This document shows, piece after piece, positions 48,033 through 56,646 of a stretch of 64,000 nucleotides of DNA. The notes under the pieces are model-generated. The model was given only the letters and a program-made list of their open reading frames with translations. It searched no databases and had not been told where the DNA came from. Origin of the DNA: Sutcliffiella horikoshii (GTDB lineage Bacteria > Bacillota > Bacilli > Bacillales > Bacillaceae_I). Where the stretch lies: assembly GCF_019931755.1 (NCBI RefSeq), contig NZ_CP082918.1, forward strand, positions 4,072,001 through 4,136,000, given 5' to 3'. Numbering within the stretch: position 1 is the first letter of the stretch; the number at the start of each line of letters is the position of its first letter. Position numbers and translations under genes: made by a program.

Positions 48033-48095
48033 AAAAGAGGGGCTGACGATGTTGTGTGTTAACGCATTAACGCACAGCGGGTCAGACCCCTCTTT
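48033..48095. terminator. Long-form GGGGTCTGAC palindrome after gerQ (copy 9)
   Basis: AAAAGAGGGGCTGAC ... inner GTGTGTTAACGCATTAACGC ... GGGTCAGACCCCTCTTTATC. One base is missing in the left arm. Between convergent gerQ and the DUF423 gene. Confidence 0.75.
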
Positions 48096-48153
48096 ATCTC
48101 TTTACCTCTTTATAACTTAAACGCAATAAACCAAACTCTATCTTAAAGCCCTC

Positions 48154-48522
48154 TTACCCTTTCACTGCCGCAACAATGATGAGCACCCATCCGATAAGGA
48201 AGGCTACGCCTCCTAGTGGGGTGATGGCTCCGAGTACTTTGACGCCGGAGAGGGTTAGGATGTACAGGCTTCCGGAGAATAGGATGATTCCGATGAGAAA
48301 AGACCAGCCTGCTCCATTCAATAGACCTGTGCTATTGAAGCGTTCCATAAGTAGCGCTACGACGAAAAGTCCGCCTGCATGGAACATTTGATAAGTAACA
48401 CCGGTTTTCCAGATCTCAATCATTCTTTCGGATACTCTTCCTTCGAGTCCGTGAGCACCAAATGCCCCGAGAGCCACTGCCAAAAACCCGTTTATAGCTG
48501 CAAGGATGATAAATAAATTCAT
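48154..48522 (-). CDS. ywdK: DUF423 membrane protein (YwdK)
   Basis: 122 residues, four membrane helices. Family signature AVALGAFGAHGLEGRVSE near the N-terminus, then YQMFHAGGLFVVALLM and a C-terminal GWVLIIVAAVKG. Function unknown. ATG at 48522 follows AAAGGTGG; upstream ATGs have no site. Confidence 0.92.
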   Translation of the reverse strand: MNLFIILAAINGFLAVALGAFGAHGLEGRVSERMIEIWKTGVTYQMFHAGGLFVVALLMERFNSTGLLNGAGWSFLIGIILFSGSLYILTLSGVKVLGAITPLGGVAFLIGWVLIIVAAVKG

Positions 48523-48672
48523 GTCCGTTTTCCACCTTTCAAAAGGTCTGTTGTATTTCATCAATATAATGAATTATATAGTATTAGCTTCCCCGGACCA
48601 AGCGGTATACCTAAGCTGCCCTCGTTAATTTATCTGCTAGTACACATAATGTTCACTTACTTCCGTAAAAAT

Positions 48673-48714
48673 AAAAACGCCCCCACCGCCTCGTCAATGA
48701 AAGCAGTAAGAGCA
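48673..48714 (-). terminator. Wobble-rich terminator after the 48726 gene
   Basis: On the minus strand TGCTCTTACTGCTTT pairs throughout with AGGCGGTGGGGGCG if many G-U pairs are accepted, followed by TTTTTATTTTT. The other strand would not fold. Confidence 0.55.
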
Positions 48715-48725
48715 TTTCGTCGAAA

Positions 48726-49025
48726 TTATCTAGAATGAAGATAAATTTGCAGAGCCTGTTTGAGCTCCCTTTCTTTTTTCTCCGTTTGTATATGATAATG
48801 ATCACCATCTATGTTAGACAAAAAGTCATTATATCCATGTGAATGTAAGAATTCATTGACACTTGTGACGTCTTCTCTAGTGGAGAGCAAGTTCTTCTGC
48901 CCAACAAAGTCACCATTTACATACACTTCATAACGATCGTGGGAAAGTTTTGTCGACGAGTCAAAATTAGTGCTTACGTACGCCGCCATTAAACCATACA
49001 TCGATCCGTCTGTACCACCAGGCAT
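48726..49025 (-). CDS. Hypothetical protein, 99 residues
   Basis: Not recognised. Begins MPGGTDGSMYGLMAAYVSTN after an ideal GGAGG-8-ATG. Soluble, rich in Ser/Asp/His, ending in a charged helix (TEKKERELKQALQIYLHSR). The segment YEVYVNGDFVGQKNLLSTRE has beta character. It stands alone between ywdK and ywdI, with its own terminator. Confidence 0.7.
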   Translation of the reverse strand: MPGGTDGSMYGLMAAYVSTNFDSSTKLSHDRYEVYVNGDFVGQKNLLSTREDVTSVNEFLHSHGYNDFLSNIDGDHYHIQTEKKERELKQALQIYLHSR

Positions 49026-49125
49026 GTAAAACACCTCCATTACTTACTGGGGTGTTTATAGTTTAAGTTACAACGCCGTTTTTAGTATGGTAAGTTGTGG
49101 GGAGAATCCACCGTGACCCCTCCTC

Positions 49126-49470
49126 TTAAAAATCAAACAGCGAGTCCCCATTCGCGTCGTCTTCTTTGATTGGTTTGGATGGGGCGTTTGTGATGGTTGG
49201 TGGTTGGGTTGGCGGCGTGTAGATTGGGGCCGCTTGTTCGAATGATACGGGCGCCCTTTGAATGGAGCGGGTGGTAGCAGCCGCAGTTGGTTGTGATGCC
49301 GCCCTTGGCGCAGTCCACGCATCCTCTTCCACGTCCGTCTCCAATGCCAATTCACACAGAGATTTTATCGCAGCAAGGTGCTCCCGCTTTTTTTGCACGT
49401 TTCCGGTGTCTATGGCACGCTCTAATTCCGACTCTAAGCGCGCAAGAATCTTATCTATCGTGATGCTCAT
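49126..49470 (-). CDS. ywdI: DUF5327 family protein (YwdI)
   Basis: 114 residues. N-terminal helix pair MSITIDKILARLESELERAI and KKREHLAAIKSLCELALE; then a Pro/Ala/Thr-rich disordered region; ends GDSLFDF, typical of the family. Function unknown. ATG at 49470 has GGAGGGAAGAAGG before it. Follows the DUF420 gene by 23 bases. Confidence 0.85.
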   Translation of the reverse strand: MSITIDKILARLESELERAIDTGNVQKKREHLAAIKSLCELALETDVEEDAWTAPRAASQPTAAATTRSIQRAPVSFEQAAPIYTPPTQPPTITNAPSKPIKEDDANGDSLFDF

Positions 49471-49493
49471 CCTTCTTCCCTCCTTGAAAAATC

Positions 49494-50015
49494 CTAGTAA
49501 TAAGGTGAAATCATCAAGTACACAATAACTCCTGTCAGGCTGACATATAACCATAATGGCATCGTCCAGCGTGCAATCTTCCTGTGTCTCTCTTTTTTCA
49601 TGCTTAATCCTGTCACCAAGGAATACAACGCCAATGGCACGATGACTATGGCCAACACGATATGTGTCAGTAAAATAAAGAAGTAGATGGAACGGATGAT
49701 TCCTTCCCCGCCAAATGGTGTTGATTCAGTCAGAGCATGATACGTCACATATGTAACTAAAAACAATGTGGTAGACGTAAATGCAGCTAAGATGAAGCGG
49801 CGATGAACCGTTATATTTTTCTTCTTAATGGCAATTAAGGCACACACCAAAAAGACAAAAGTGAAACTGTTGAAAATTGCGTTCATCATCGGTAAAAATG
49901 TTAAGTCGACATGCGCTAAACCTTCATACTGAGGAAGGAAAAACAGTACGACAACCAGGGCATTTACCGCAATCGAGATTCCGATGATCCATGGAAGATA
50001 ATTTATTTTTTTCAT
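49494..50015 (-). CDS. DUF420 membrane protein (YozB/CtaM-like)
   Basis: 173 residues, five membrane helices. Conserved His residues in VHRRFILAAF, YVTYHALTES and ILLTHIVLAI. The family includes CtaM, needed for cytochrome a-type oxidase maturation in Staphylococcus, so a heme/oxidase role is possible. AAGGAGCTCAACA precedes the ATG. 13 bases after the small Cys protein gene. Confidence 0.88.
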   Translation of the reverse strand: MKKINYLPWIIGISIAVNALVVVLFFLPQYEGLAHVDLTFLPMMNAIFNSFTFVFLVCALIAIKKKNITVHRRFILAAFTSTTLFLVTYVTYHALTESTPFGGEGIIRSIYFFILLTHIVLAIVIVPLALYSLVTGLSMKKERHRKIARWTMPLWLYVSLTGVIVYLMISPYY

Positions 50016-50028
50016 TGTTGAGCTCCTT

Positions 50029-50232
50029 TTACACATAATACCCGTTCTGGCCGGGTTTTATTGGCGAATCTTTTGCATCGAACTTCAAACAAGGACTTCC
50101 GGAAGAGCGTAAAACGGCAATGGAAGGCATCTGGTTCGTTTTAAAACCGAAAGCCTGGCAGCCTTTTGGGAACTTGGCATCCCAAGTGACATAGTAATGC
50201 TTGCATTTCAAGCAATTAATCCGTTTGGCCAT
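50029..50232 (-). CDS. Small cysteine-rich protein
   Basis: 67 residues: MAKRINCLKCKHYYVTWDAK, FPKGCQAFGFKTNQMPS and GSPCLKF. Cys-x2-Cys plus two single Cys suggest one metal site. Small proteins of this pattern are widespread in Bacillus without assigned function. GGGTGGGGAG precedes the ATG at 50232. Probably first gene of an operon with the DUF420 and ywdI genes. Confidence 0.75.
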   Translation of the reverse strand: MAKRINCLKCKHYYVTWDAKFPKGCQAFGFKTNQMPSIAVLRSSGSPCLKFDAKDSPIKPGQNGYYV

Positions 50233-50343
50233 GCTCCCCACCCTTTCCCTTCCAATCCTTCTTTGTCCATCCTTCATTCTACCATCTTCCAACTTCCCAT
50301 AAAATAAAAAACCTGCGGAGAATTAGCTCCACAGGCTTTATGT

Positions 50344-52044
50344 TCACGATTTATTCATGTTTATGGATGCAATGTTGGCCGCTAAATCTTCGGCGGTCTC
50401 TTTTACTGTATCGACCGTTCGCCTCATATTGTTGGAAAGATCCACTTGGTGATCTGCAGCCTTTACGACCTCACCCATCTCCTCTGTCAGCTCAGATGAC
50501 GATGCTACCAAGTCATTTACAGAGTGCACAATCTCATTTACTCCCTGACTAATTTCTTCCATTGTTACCGTAATATGCGTTCCCTGTTCAAGCAATGTAC
50601 CGCTGTTCGTGGCGATTTCCTGGAACAACTTGGCGGACGCTTCATTTTTTTCGTTCGTTTGCTCAATCGTTTCTTTGAAAAGTTGGAATTCTTTCAGCAC
50701 TTCGTTGGTATCTTCCTGAATGCGGCCAGTGATGCCGTTAATTTGTTTAGAAAAGAGATCTGTCTGGCCGGATAGCTTTCTGATTTCATCTGCCACGACC
50801 GCAAATCCTTTGCCTGCCTCCCCTGCCCGTGCCGCTTCAATCGAGGCATTTAGGGCTAGCAAGTTCGTCTGTGTGGTGATTTCTGTGATGCCTTTGAGGA
50901 AACTGTTCGCTTCATCAATATCTACTTTTATTTTTGTAAATCGATCTACTATCGTTTCCGTTTCCTTGGAAGATTGGTGCATGTCTGCTACCATCTGCTT
51001 TAATGATTGAGCCCCTCTTTTAGAAAGGCTCTCCATACCTTCGAGGTTTCGTTTCATTTCATCCACAATGCTGTAAATCTCCTGTGTGCTGGCAGAAGCC
51101 TGTTCCGTTACAGCAGAAATGGCTGCTGTCCCTTCATACTGCATGGACACTTTTTCGGTTACCTGTTCAGACCGTTGTTTGATGCCAGCCGATTCCTCTA
51201 AATTCTGTTCTGCTGCCACCAACAGTTCTTTCATGACAAGTTGCAAACGTTGATTTGCCCCGAGGCTTCCTTTCATAAGTTGCTCAATATTTTGTCCCAT
51301 GGTGGTGAGAGACGTCTCGATCTGTCCAAACTCATCTTTTCTAAAAGATTGATCTGCGTTATAAAGAAAGTCCCCCTCTTGATAGGCGTTCACGCGACTA
51401 AGAACCTGGTTGACTCCTTTGTTAAAAGCCTTTCTAAACAATAGAAGAGCAAGAATTGGAACCAATACAAGGATTGCTAACGTCACTAAGGTCAAGCGTT
51501 CGGTAGAGACTACCTTATCCTGAATGACCTGCCTGTTTTCCTCATTAAAAGTTTGCAAAAACTCCATGCCACTATCATTTGCGCGTTCTATTTGATTTCG
51601 TGCTTTTGCTAAATCTTCCGAGGTTGTAATTCGAACTCGATCCATGTTGGCGGCATTCGAAACATCGCTGATGATGTCGAATTGTTTTGACAATGTTTCA
51701 TGTGAAACAACAAAATACTGTTTCAGCTGACCAAATTCCTCAAATTCCGTAAAATAAGGCTCGAAATCTTGCAGCTTCTTTTCGGTTTGCGTTAAATTTT
51801 CTTCTATTTTTTGAACATGTGTTTTGGAATACCCGCTTGATACCACAAAATACATATCTGCCAACGTACTTTGATAAGATTGCACCAAATCAAAATAACT
51901 TTCATTGATCTTAGTAATCTCGTCTAATTCATTGACCCCTTTTTGCACCTGCATGCTGTTCACCCAAATGACAAGGGACGCTGCCAGGCCGATACTCCCT
52001 ATTAATAGAGTCAAAACTAAAAGCCTCTTTCTCATACTCCCCAT
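50344..52044 (-). CDS. Methyl-accepting chemotaxis protein
   Basis: 566 residues. TM1 at about 8-28, a helical extracellular sensor (four-helix-bundle type), TM2 [22 protein letters not shown], and the cytoplasmic rod with the hairpin [20 protein letters not shown] that contacts CheA/CheW. Ligand unknown. ATG at 52044 follows GGGGGGAAGAAAA. Driven by a sigma-D promoter, as expected for the flagellar regulon, and directly downstream of a sodium channel gene. Confidence 0.94.
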   Translation of the reverse strand: MGSMRKRLLVLTLLIGSIGLAASLVIWVNSMQVQKGVNELDEITKINESYFDLVQSYQSTLADMYFVVSSGYSKTHVQKIEENLTQTEKKLQDFEPYFTEFEEFGQLKQYFVVSHETLSKQFDIISDVSNAANMDRVRITTSEDLAKARNQIERANDSGMEFLQTFNEENRQVIQDKVVSTERLTLVTLAILVLVPILALLLFRKAFNKGVNQVLSRVNAYQEGDFLYNADQSFRKDEFGQIETSLTTMGQNIEQLMKGSLGANQRLQLVMKELLVAAEQNLEESAGIKQRSEQVTEKVSMQYEGTAAISAVTEQASASTQEIYSIVDEMKRNLEGMESLSKRGAQSLKQMVADMHQSSKETETIVDRFTKIKVDIDEANSFLKGITEITTQTNLLALNASIEAARAGEAGKGFAVVADEIRKLSGQTDLFSKQINGITGRIQEDTNEVLKEFQLFKETIEQTNEKNEASAKLFQEIATNSGTLLEQGTHITVTMEEISQGVNEIVHSVNDLVASSSELTEEMGEVVKAADHQVDLSNNMRRTVDTVKETAEDLAANIASINMNKS

Positions 52045-52127
52045 TTTTCTTCCCCCCACAATTAACTCACCCTCAAAGATGAAACCGTTTGCACAAAATA
52101 TCATAAATGTTTTCTCTCTTTTATATA

Positions 52128-52155
52128 TTTTCGGCAGGAAGCAGCTGGGTCTTTA
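52128..52155 (-). promoter_or_regulatory. Sigma-D promoter of the chemoreceptor gene
   Basis: Minus strand TAAA (52155-52152), 16-base spacer, GCCGAAAA (52135-52128) against the consensus TAAA-N15-GCCGATAT. Confidence 0.7.
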
Positions 52156-52177
52156 GTATCATTCCAAAAATATTTAT

Positions 52178-52217
52178 AAAAAAGGACGCCAAGAGTACTA
52201 ACACTCCTGCGCGTCCT
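52178..52217 (-). terminator. Terminator after the sodium channel gene
   Basis: Minus strand AAGGACGC stem with GCGTCCTTTTTTAT; inner GAGTGTTAGTACTC hairpin. Separates channel and chemoreceptor transcripts. Confidence 0.88.
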
Positions 52218-52222
52218 TCGAC

Positions 52223-53026
52223 TTACATCTTTTCTTTGTTTTGTAAAAGTTGCTTAAGCTCTGCAATCTCATTCGTAATTTTCGCCAGCTCTTTTTTGCT
52301 GACCTCTATTTTCTCTTCTTTTAATTCCTCTTCCTTTGCTTCCTGAATATTGTTCAAGATCTCCCCGACAATCAGGTTCAAGACGATAAACGTTCCAACT
52401 AGGATGAAGGAAACGAAATATACCCAAGAAAGTGGGCTCTCTGCGAAAATGGGACGGAAGACGCCGCTTGCCCACGACTCCAATGTGATGACCTGGAACA
52501 GTGTCACAAGTGCTAAATGTAGGGATCCGAAATATTCCGGTGAAATATCTCCATACAGCAGGACTCCCAATACCGCGTAAACATAAAAGACAAGAGATAA
52601 TAACATCATGATCGTTCCAAGTGACGGAATGGTTTTTAGAAAAGCAGTCACAAGGCGGTTCAAGGATGGAACGACCGTAATGGCGCGCAGTACCCTTAGA
52701 ACACGTAAAATCCGGATGGCAGATATAAAATACGTTCCACTAAAGAAAAGGACTCCTGCCACAATGACAAAGTCAAACACATTCCATCTGCTTTTAAAGA
52801 AATGGTGAAGTTTCTTCTCAGCAAGCATCCTTAAAATAATTTCAATCGTAAAAAACCATAAGAAAAACACTTCAAAGCCATGAATCAGCCCTGCATATTC
52901 CGCTCTTAAGTCAGGATATGTCTCAATCCCAATCAAGATTGCATTCAAGAGGATGACAAACATGACCGTATTCATAAAAAAGCGGTGCCCTACTATTTGT
53001 TGTATCGTTTTTTTCAAATTTTGCAT
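52223..53026 (-). CDS. Voltage-gated sodium channel, NaChBac type
   Basis: 267 residues, one six-helix subunit of a tetramer. S1 17-37, S2 50-69, S3 82-99; S4 ISAIRILRVLRVLRAITVV with Arg at 105, 108, 111 and 114. Selectivity filter TLESWAS at 181-187 is identical to NaChBac of Bacillus halodurans; S6 201-226; C-terminal coiled coil 228-262. Such channels in alkaliphilic Bacillus support Na+ entry for motility and pH homeostasis. Only 27 bases after ung, probably co-transcribed with it. Confidence 0.95.
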   Translation of the reverse strand: MQNLKKTIQQIVGHRFFMNTVMFVILLNAILIGIETYPDLRAEYAGLIHGFEVFFLWFFTIEIILRMLAEKKLHHFFKSRWNVFDFVIVAGVLFFSGTYFISAIRILRVLRVLRAITVVPSLNRLVTAFLKTIPSLGTIMMLLSLVFYVYAVLGVLLYGDISPEYFGSLHLALVTLFQVITLESWASGVFRPIFAESPLSWVYFVSFILVGTFIVLNLIVGEILNNIQEAKEEELKEEKIEVSKKELAKITNEIAELKQLLQNKEKM

Positions 53027-53053
53027 TCGTGCACTTCCTCGTTCTATTCTATT

Positions 53054-53725
53054 TTAGGGCGTTAACCGCCAATCGATGGCTTCTTCACCAATCTCCTCTA
53101 AGATGGCATTCACCTTTGAGAAAGGCCTGCTACCAAAAAAGCCTTTGCGGGCCGAAAACGGACTCGGATGCGGACTTTTCAGGATATAATGATGACTATT
53201 TGTTATCAGTGCTTCCTTTTGTTCCGCATGTTTTCCCCACAGGATAAAAATGACTGGTTTCTCACGCTCATTTAACGCTCGGATCACTTCATCGGTAAAA
53301 AGCTCCCAGCCCTTCCCCTTATGGGAGTTGGGATTGCTTTCTCTCACGGTTAAAACCGTATTTAATAATAACACACCTTGCTCTGCCCACTCCATCAAAA
53401 AGCCATGGTCTACAGGCTCGAAACCTTGGTCCTCATAAAGCTCACGGTAAATATTTTTTAGTGAAGGCGGGACTCGCACCCCTTTTTGGACAGAAAAACT
53501 CATGCCGTGCGCCTGTCCTTTCCCGTGGTAAGGGTCTTGTCCAAGTATGACGACTTTTACATCTTCATAACTTGTTGCCTGGAATGCTGAGAAGATGGCT
53601 TCCTTTTCTGGATAGACTGTTTGCTTTGTATATTCCTCTTCTAGGAAGTCCATCAGATCCCTAAAGTACTTTTGGGATGCCTCTTTTTCCAACAAATCTT
53701 TCCACGTTCCGCTTACGTTCTCCAC
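53054..53725 (-). CDS. ung: Uracil-DNA glycosylase
   Basis: Removes uracil from DNA. 223 residues of family 1: water-activating Asp in [20 protein letters not shown], uracil pocket [18 protein letters not shown], and leucine loop [18 protein letters not shown]. Starts at GTG 53725 with GGAGG exactly 8 bases ahead. Confidence 0.97.
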   Translation of the reverse strand: MENVSGTWKDLLEKEASQKYFRDLMDFLEEEYTKQTVYPEKEAIFSAFQATSYEDVKVVILGQDPYHGKGQAHGMSFSVQKGVRVPPSLKNIYRELYEDQGFEPVDHGFLMEWAEQGVLLLNTVLTVRESNPNSHKGKGWELFTDEVIRALNEREKPVIFILWGKHAEQKEALITNSHHYILKSPHPSPFSARKGFFGSRPFSKVNAILEEIGEEAIDWRLTP

Positions 53726-54076
53726 AGTCTGTACCTCCGTTCATTCCTGTCTTTCTTACTTTATCATATAGATGAATTTATTGGTCCCGGAAGTTTTCCG
53801 TATGAATGGTTTTGCCCTAATTTTTTCATACTAAGACGAGGCCTATCATTCTGAGAAACAACTTCAGATGTGATATAGTGATTGGTAAGCAAATAAGGCT
53901 TAATAAAGATTGAAATCCTTCCCAGTAACAGATAAAATAAAATACTTGGGTAGGTTATTTTTTCAATGTTTCATACTTATTTTTGAAATTGTTACATTTT
54001 TACATAATTAATCAGCCTAATCAACGGTAATGTTATAACACATATTTTGAAGAATAGTACATAAAGCGAGGTTCTT
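53726..54076 (+). other. Gap before zwf, no gene seen
   Basis: AT-rich with no supported coding frame. It should contain the zwf promoter; TTGAAA near 53979 has no well-spaced -10, so I do not place one. Confidence 0.4.
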
Positions 54077-55558
54077 ATGGTGAGTAAAAAAGAAAATCCG
54101 ACATCTTTAATTGTCATTTTTGGTGCAACGGGAGATCTAGCGAAACGAAAGCTGTATCCTTCCATCTATCGTCTTTATAAAAATGGTAGCATCTCTAAAA
54201 ACTTTGCTGTTGTCGGCGTTGCAAGACGTCCGCTCACAAATGAAGAGTTCCGTTCTAATGTGTCTAATTCTGTCAGCAGCGTGGCAAATGGCGACGGAAA
54301 CGTAGAGGAATTCAGCTCTCACTTCTATTATCATCCATTTGATGTGACAAGTAGCGAATCCTATCAACAACTAAAAGGATTATTGGGTGATTTGGATTCC
54401 GACTATGAAACGAATGGTAATAGAATTTTCTATCTTGCCATGGCTCCTGAGTTCTTCGGCACGATTGCGACGAACCTGAAGTCAGAAGGATTGACCGAAA
54501 CTGACGGCTGGAAGCGTCTTGTTATTGAAAAACCGTTCGGACACAATCTTCCATCTGCTAAAGATTTGAACGCTGAAATTCGTCAAGCATTTGATGAATC
54601 TGAAATCTACCGTATCGATCATTATCTTGGAAAAGAAATGGTCCAAAATATTGAAGTAATACGTTTTGCCAACGCTCTTTTCGAGCCACTGTGGAACAAC
54701 CGTTACATCTCTAACATCCAAATCACCTCGAGTGAAGTGCTTGGTGTGGAAGATCGCGGACGTTACTACGAAAACTCTGGTGCCCTGCGAGACATGGTGC
54801 AAAACCACATGCTTCAGATGGTCGCGCTTCTTGCAATGGAGCCGCCAATCAAGCTGAATCCAGAAGAGATTCGCAGTGAAAAAGTAAAAGTCTTGCGTGC
54901 GATGAGAAAGATTGAACAAGATGATGTCGAGGATTATTTTGTACGCGGGCAGTACGGCGCGGGGAATGTCGATGGCAACCAAGTCCAAGGCTATCGAGAG
55001 GAAAATTCCGTGGATCCAAACTCCAATACGGAAACGTATGTGGCGGGTAAACTGTTAATTGACAACTTCCGCTGGGCCGGTGTTCCAATCTATATCCGTA
55101 CAGGAAAAAGAATGAGTGAAAAGTCCACAAAGATTATCGTTCAATTCAAGGATATTCCGATGAATTTATACTATAATCGCGGGGAAAAGGTAGATCCTAA
55201 CCTTCTTGTCATCAACATTCAACCAGAAGAAGGTATCACCTTGCATTTGAATGCGAAAAAATCGGGTAAGGATGTAACAACCACTCCTATCAGACTTGAT
55301 TATACAAACAACTGCATCGACGGCATCAACACACCAGAAGCTTATGAACGCTTGATCTTTGACGCAATGCGCGGTGATATGACGAACTTCACTCACTGGG
55401 ATGAAGTGGCTCTGTCTTGGAGCTTTATCGATGAGATCTCCAAAGCGTGGGAAAACACGAGAGCATTTGACTTTCCGAACTACGAATCTGGTTCCATGGG
55501 TCCAAAGCTTGCCGACGGATTATTGGAAAAAGACGGCTTCCACTGGTGGCCATTATAA
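54077..55558 (+). CDS. zwf: Glucose-6-phosphate 1-dehydrogenase
   Basis: First oxidative step of the pentose phosphate pathway; gives NADPH. 493 residues. Coenzyme loop VIFGATGDLAKRKLYPSIY, substrate and catalytic block EIYRIDHYLGKEMVQNI, and YIRTGKRMSEKSTKI. Ribosome site GCGAGG. The partner gene gnd is 1 kb away on the opposite strand. Confidence 0.97.
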   Translation: MVSKKENPTSLIVIFGATGDLAKRKLYPSIYRLYKNGSISKNFAVVGVARRPLTNEEFRSNVSNSVSSVANGDGNVEEFSSHFYYHPFDVTSSESYQQLKGLLGDLDSDYETNGNRIFYLAMAPEFFGTIATNLKSEGLTETDGWKRLVIEKPFGHNLPSAKDLNAEIRQAFDESEIYRIDHYLGKEMVQNIEVIRFANALFEPLWNNRYISNIQITSSEVLGVEDRGRYYENSGALRDMVQNHMLQMVALLAMEPPIKLNPEEIRSEKVKVLRAMRKIEQDDVEDYFVRGQYGAGNVDGNQVQGYREENSVDPNSNTETYVAGKLLIDNFRWAGVPIYIRTGKRMSEKSTKIIVQFKDIPMNLYYNRGEKVDPNLLVINIQPEEGITLHLNAKKSGKDVTTTPIRLDYTNNCIDGINTPEAYERLIFDAMRGDMTNFTHWDEVALSWSFIDEISKAWENTRAFDFPNYESGSMGPKLADGLLEKDGFHWWPL

Positions 55559-55613
55559 ACACTTGAATACTACTTGAACCTTGTGCTTGAAAATAGAAGG
55601 GAGACTTTAACAC

Positions 55614-56228
55614 ATGAAAGTTTACGACGTATCATCCCCTATTTACACGGGAATGCCAGTATATAAAAATAAACCGGAAAAGCAACCAAAACAAACGACC
55701 AACACAAACGGTTATGTAACCGAAACCCGCCTGGAGCTGGATGTCCACACGGGAACACATGTGGATGCCCCGCTTCACATGGTGGTAGACGGAGAAACAA
55801 TCGAAACCTTGCCATTGGACAAGCTTGTTGGTCCTTGTAAAGTGTTTGACTTGACTGGAGTTGAGGACCGCATCACGGTGAAGGATATTGAAGGGCTGGA
55901 CATTCAAAAGGACGATTTCCTTTTATTCAAAACGAAAAACTCTTTTGATGAAGAGTTCAACTTTGACTTTGTGTTTGTAGCAGAGGACGCAGCGGCGTAC
56001 TTGGCTGAAATCGGCGTAAGCGGCGTTGGTGTCGATGCACTTGGCATCGAGCGCAGCCAGGAAGGCCACCCGACACACAAAACGCTTTTCGCAAATGACG
56101 TCATCATCATTGAAGGCTTGCGTTTGAAGGATATCGCAGAAGGCGAGTACATCATGTGCGCGGCGCCGTTAAAGCTGAGCGGTGTGGATGCATCACCGGC
56201 ACGTATTGTATTGATGGATATGAAGTAA
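55614..56228 (+). CDS. Cyclase family protein (kynurenine formamidase fold)
   Basis: 204 residues. Metal motif VHTGTHVDAPLHMV (HxGTHxDxPxH), with a catalytic His in EGHPTHKTLF. Members include kynurenine formamidase and other amidohydrolases, and no kynurenine genes are nearby, so the substrate is unknown. AAGGGAG precedes the ATG; 55 bases after zwf, perhaps one transcript. Confidence 0.88.
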   Translation: MKVYDVSSPIYTGMPVYKNKPEKQPKQTTNTNGYVTETRLELDVHTGTHVDAPLHMVVDGETIETLPLDKLVGPCKVFDLTGVEDRITVKDIEGLDIQKDDFLLFKTKNSFDEEFNFDFVFVAEDAAAYLAEIGVSGVGVDALGIERSQEGHPTHKTLFANDVIIIEGLRLKDIAEGEYIMCAAPLKLSGVDASPARIVLMDMK

Positions 56229-56244
56229 GATTGGTGAGTTTAAG

Positions 56245-56285
56245 CCACTCTGCCCCGAGAATTTTGGGGGCAGGGTGGTTTTTTT
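56245..56285 (+). terminator. Terminator after the cyclase gene
   Basis: CCACTCTGCCCC, loop, GGGGGCAGGGTGG then seven T. Confidence 0.9.
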
Positions 56286-56341
56286 GTAGATTGGTGGGAT
56301 TTCGGGGGCTGGGTCTCGGTAAATCAGGGGCTATTTTCGGG

Positions 56342-56460
56342 ATATCAATAATTTTGGGATTATATCGAGAAATTTTGGCATATATCAAGAAATTTTGAGA
56401 TATATCAAGAAAACTTGGGTGGATATCAATAAAAAAACAAATATATCAAGAAATAGCTGG
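56342..56460 (+). repeat. 20-21-bp degenerate tandem array
   Basis: ATATCAAGAAATTTTG-type units begin at 56342, 56362, 56382, 56402, 56423 and 56443 (steps 20, 20, 20, 21, 20), with weaker units on both sides. Lies between convergent cyclase and gnd genes. The remainder of 56286-56646 shows no gene. Confidence 0.92.
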
Positions 56461-56646
56461 ATAAACAAGGGAACATCGCGTGAGATCGGTAACCACGCAC
56501 CCGATTTTTTAACTAAGACTTCGTTTTATCAACCAACTCGTCCCATTAACCTCAACCTCTCCGGCTCCACCCCACAAAAAAACCAACCCAACAGCCCCCG
56601 CATCATGCGGGAACCATGGATTTGTCCAATTTCAATCAATCAATTC

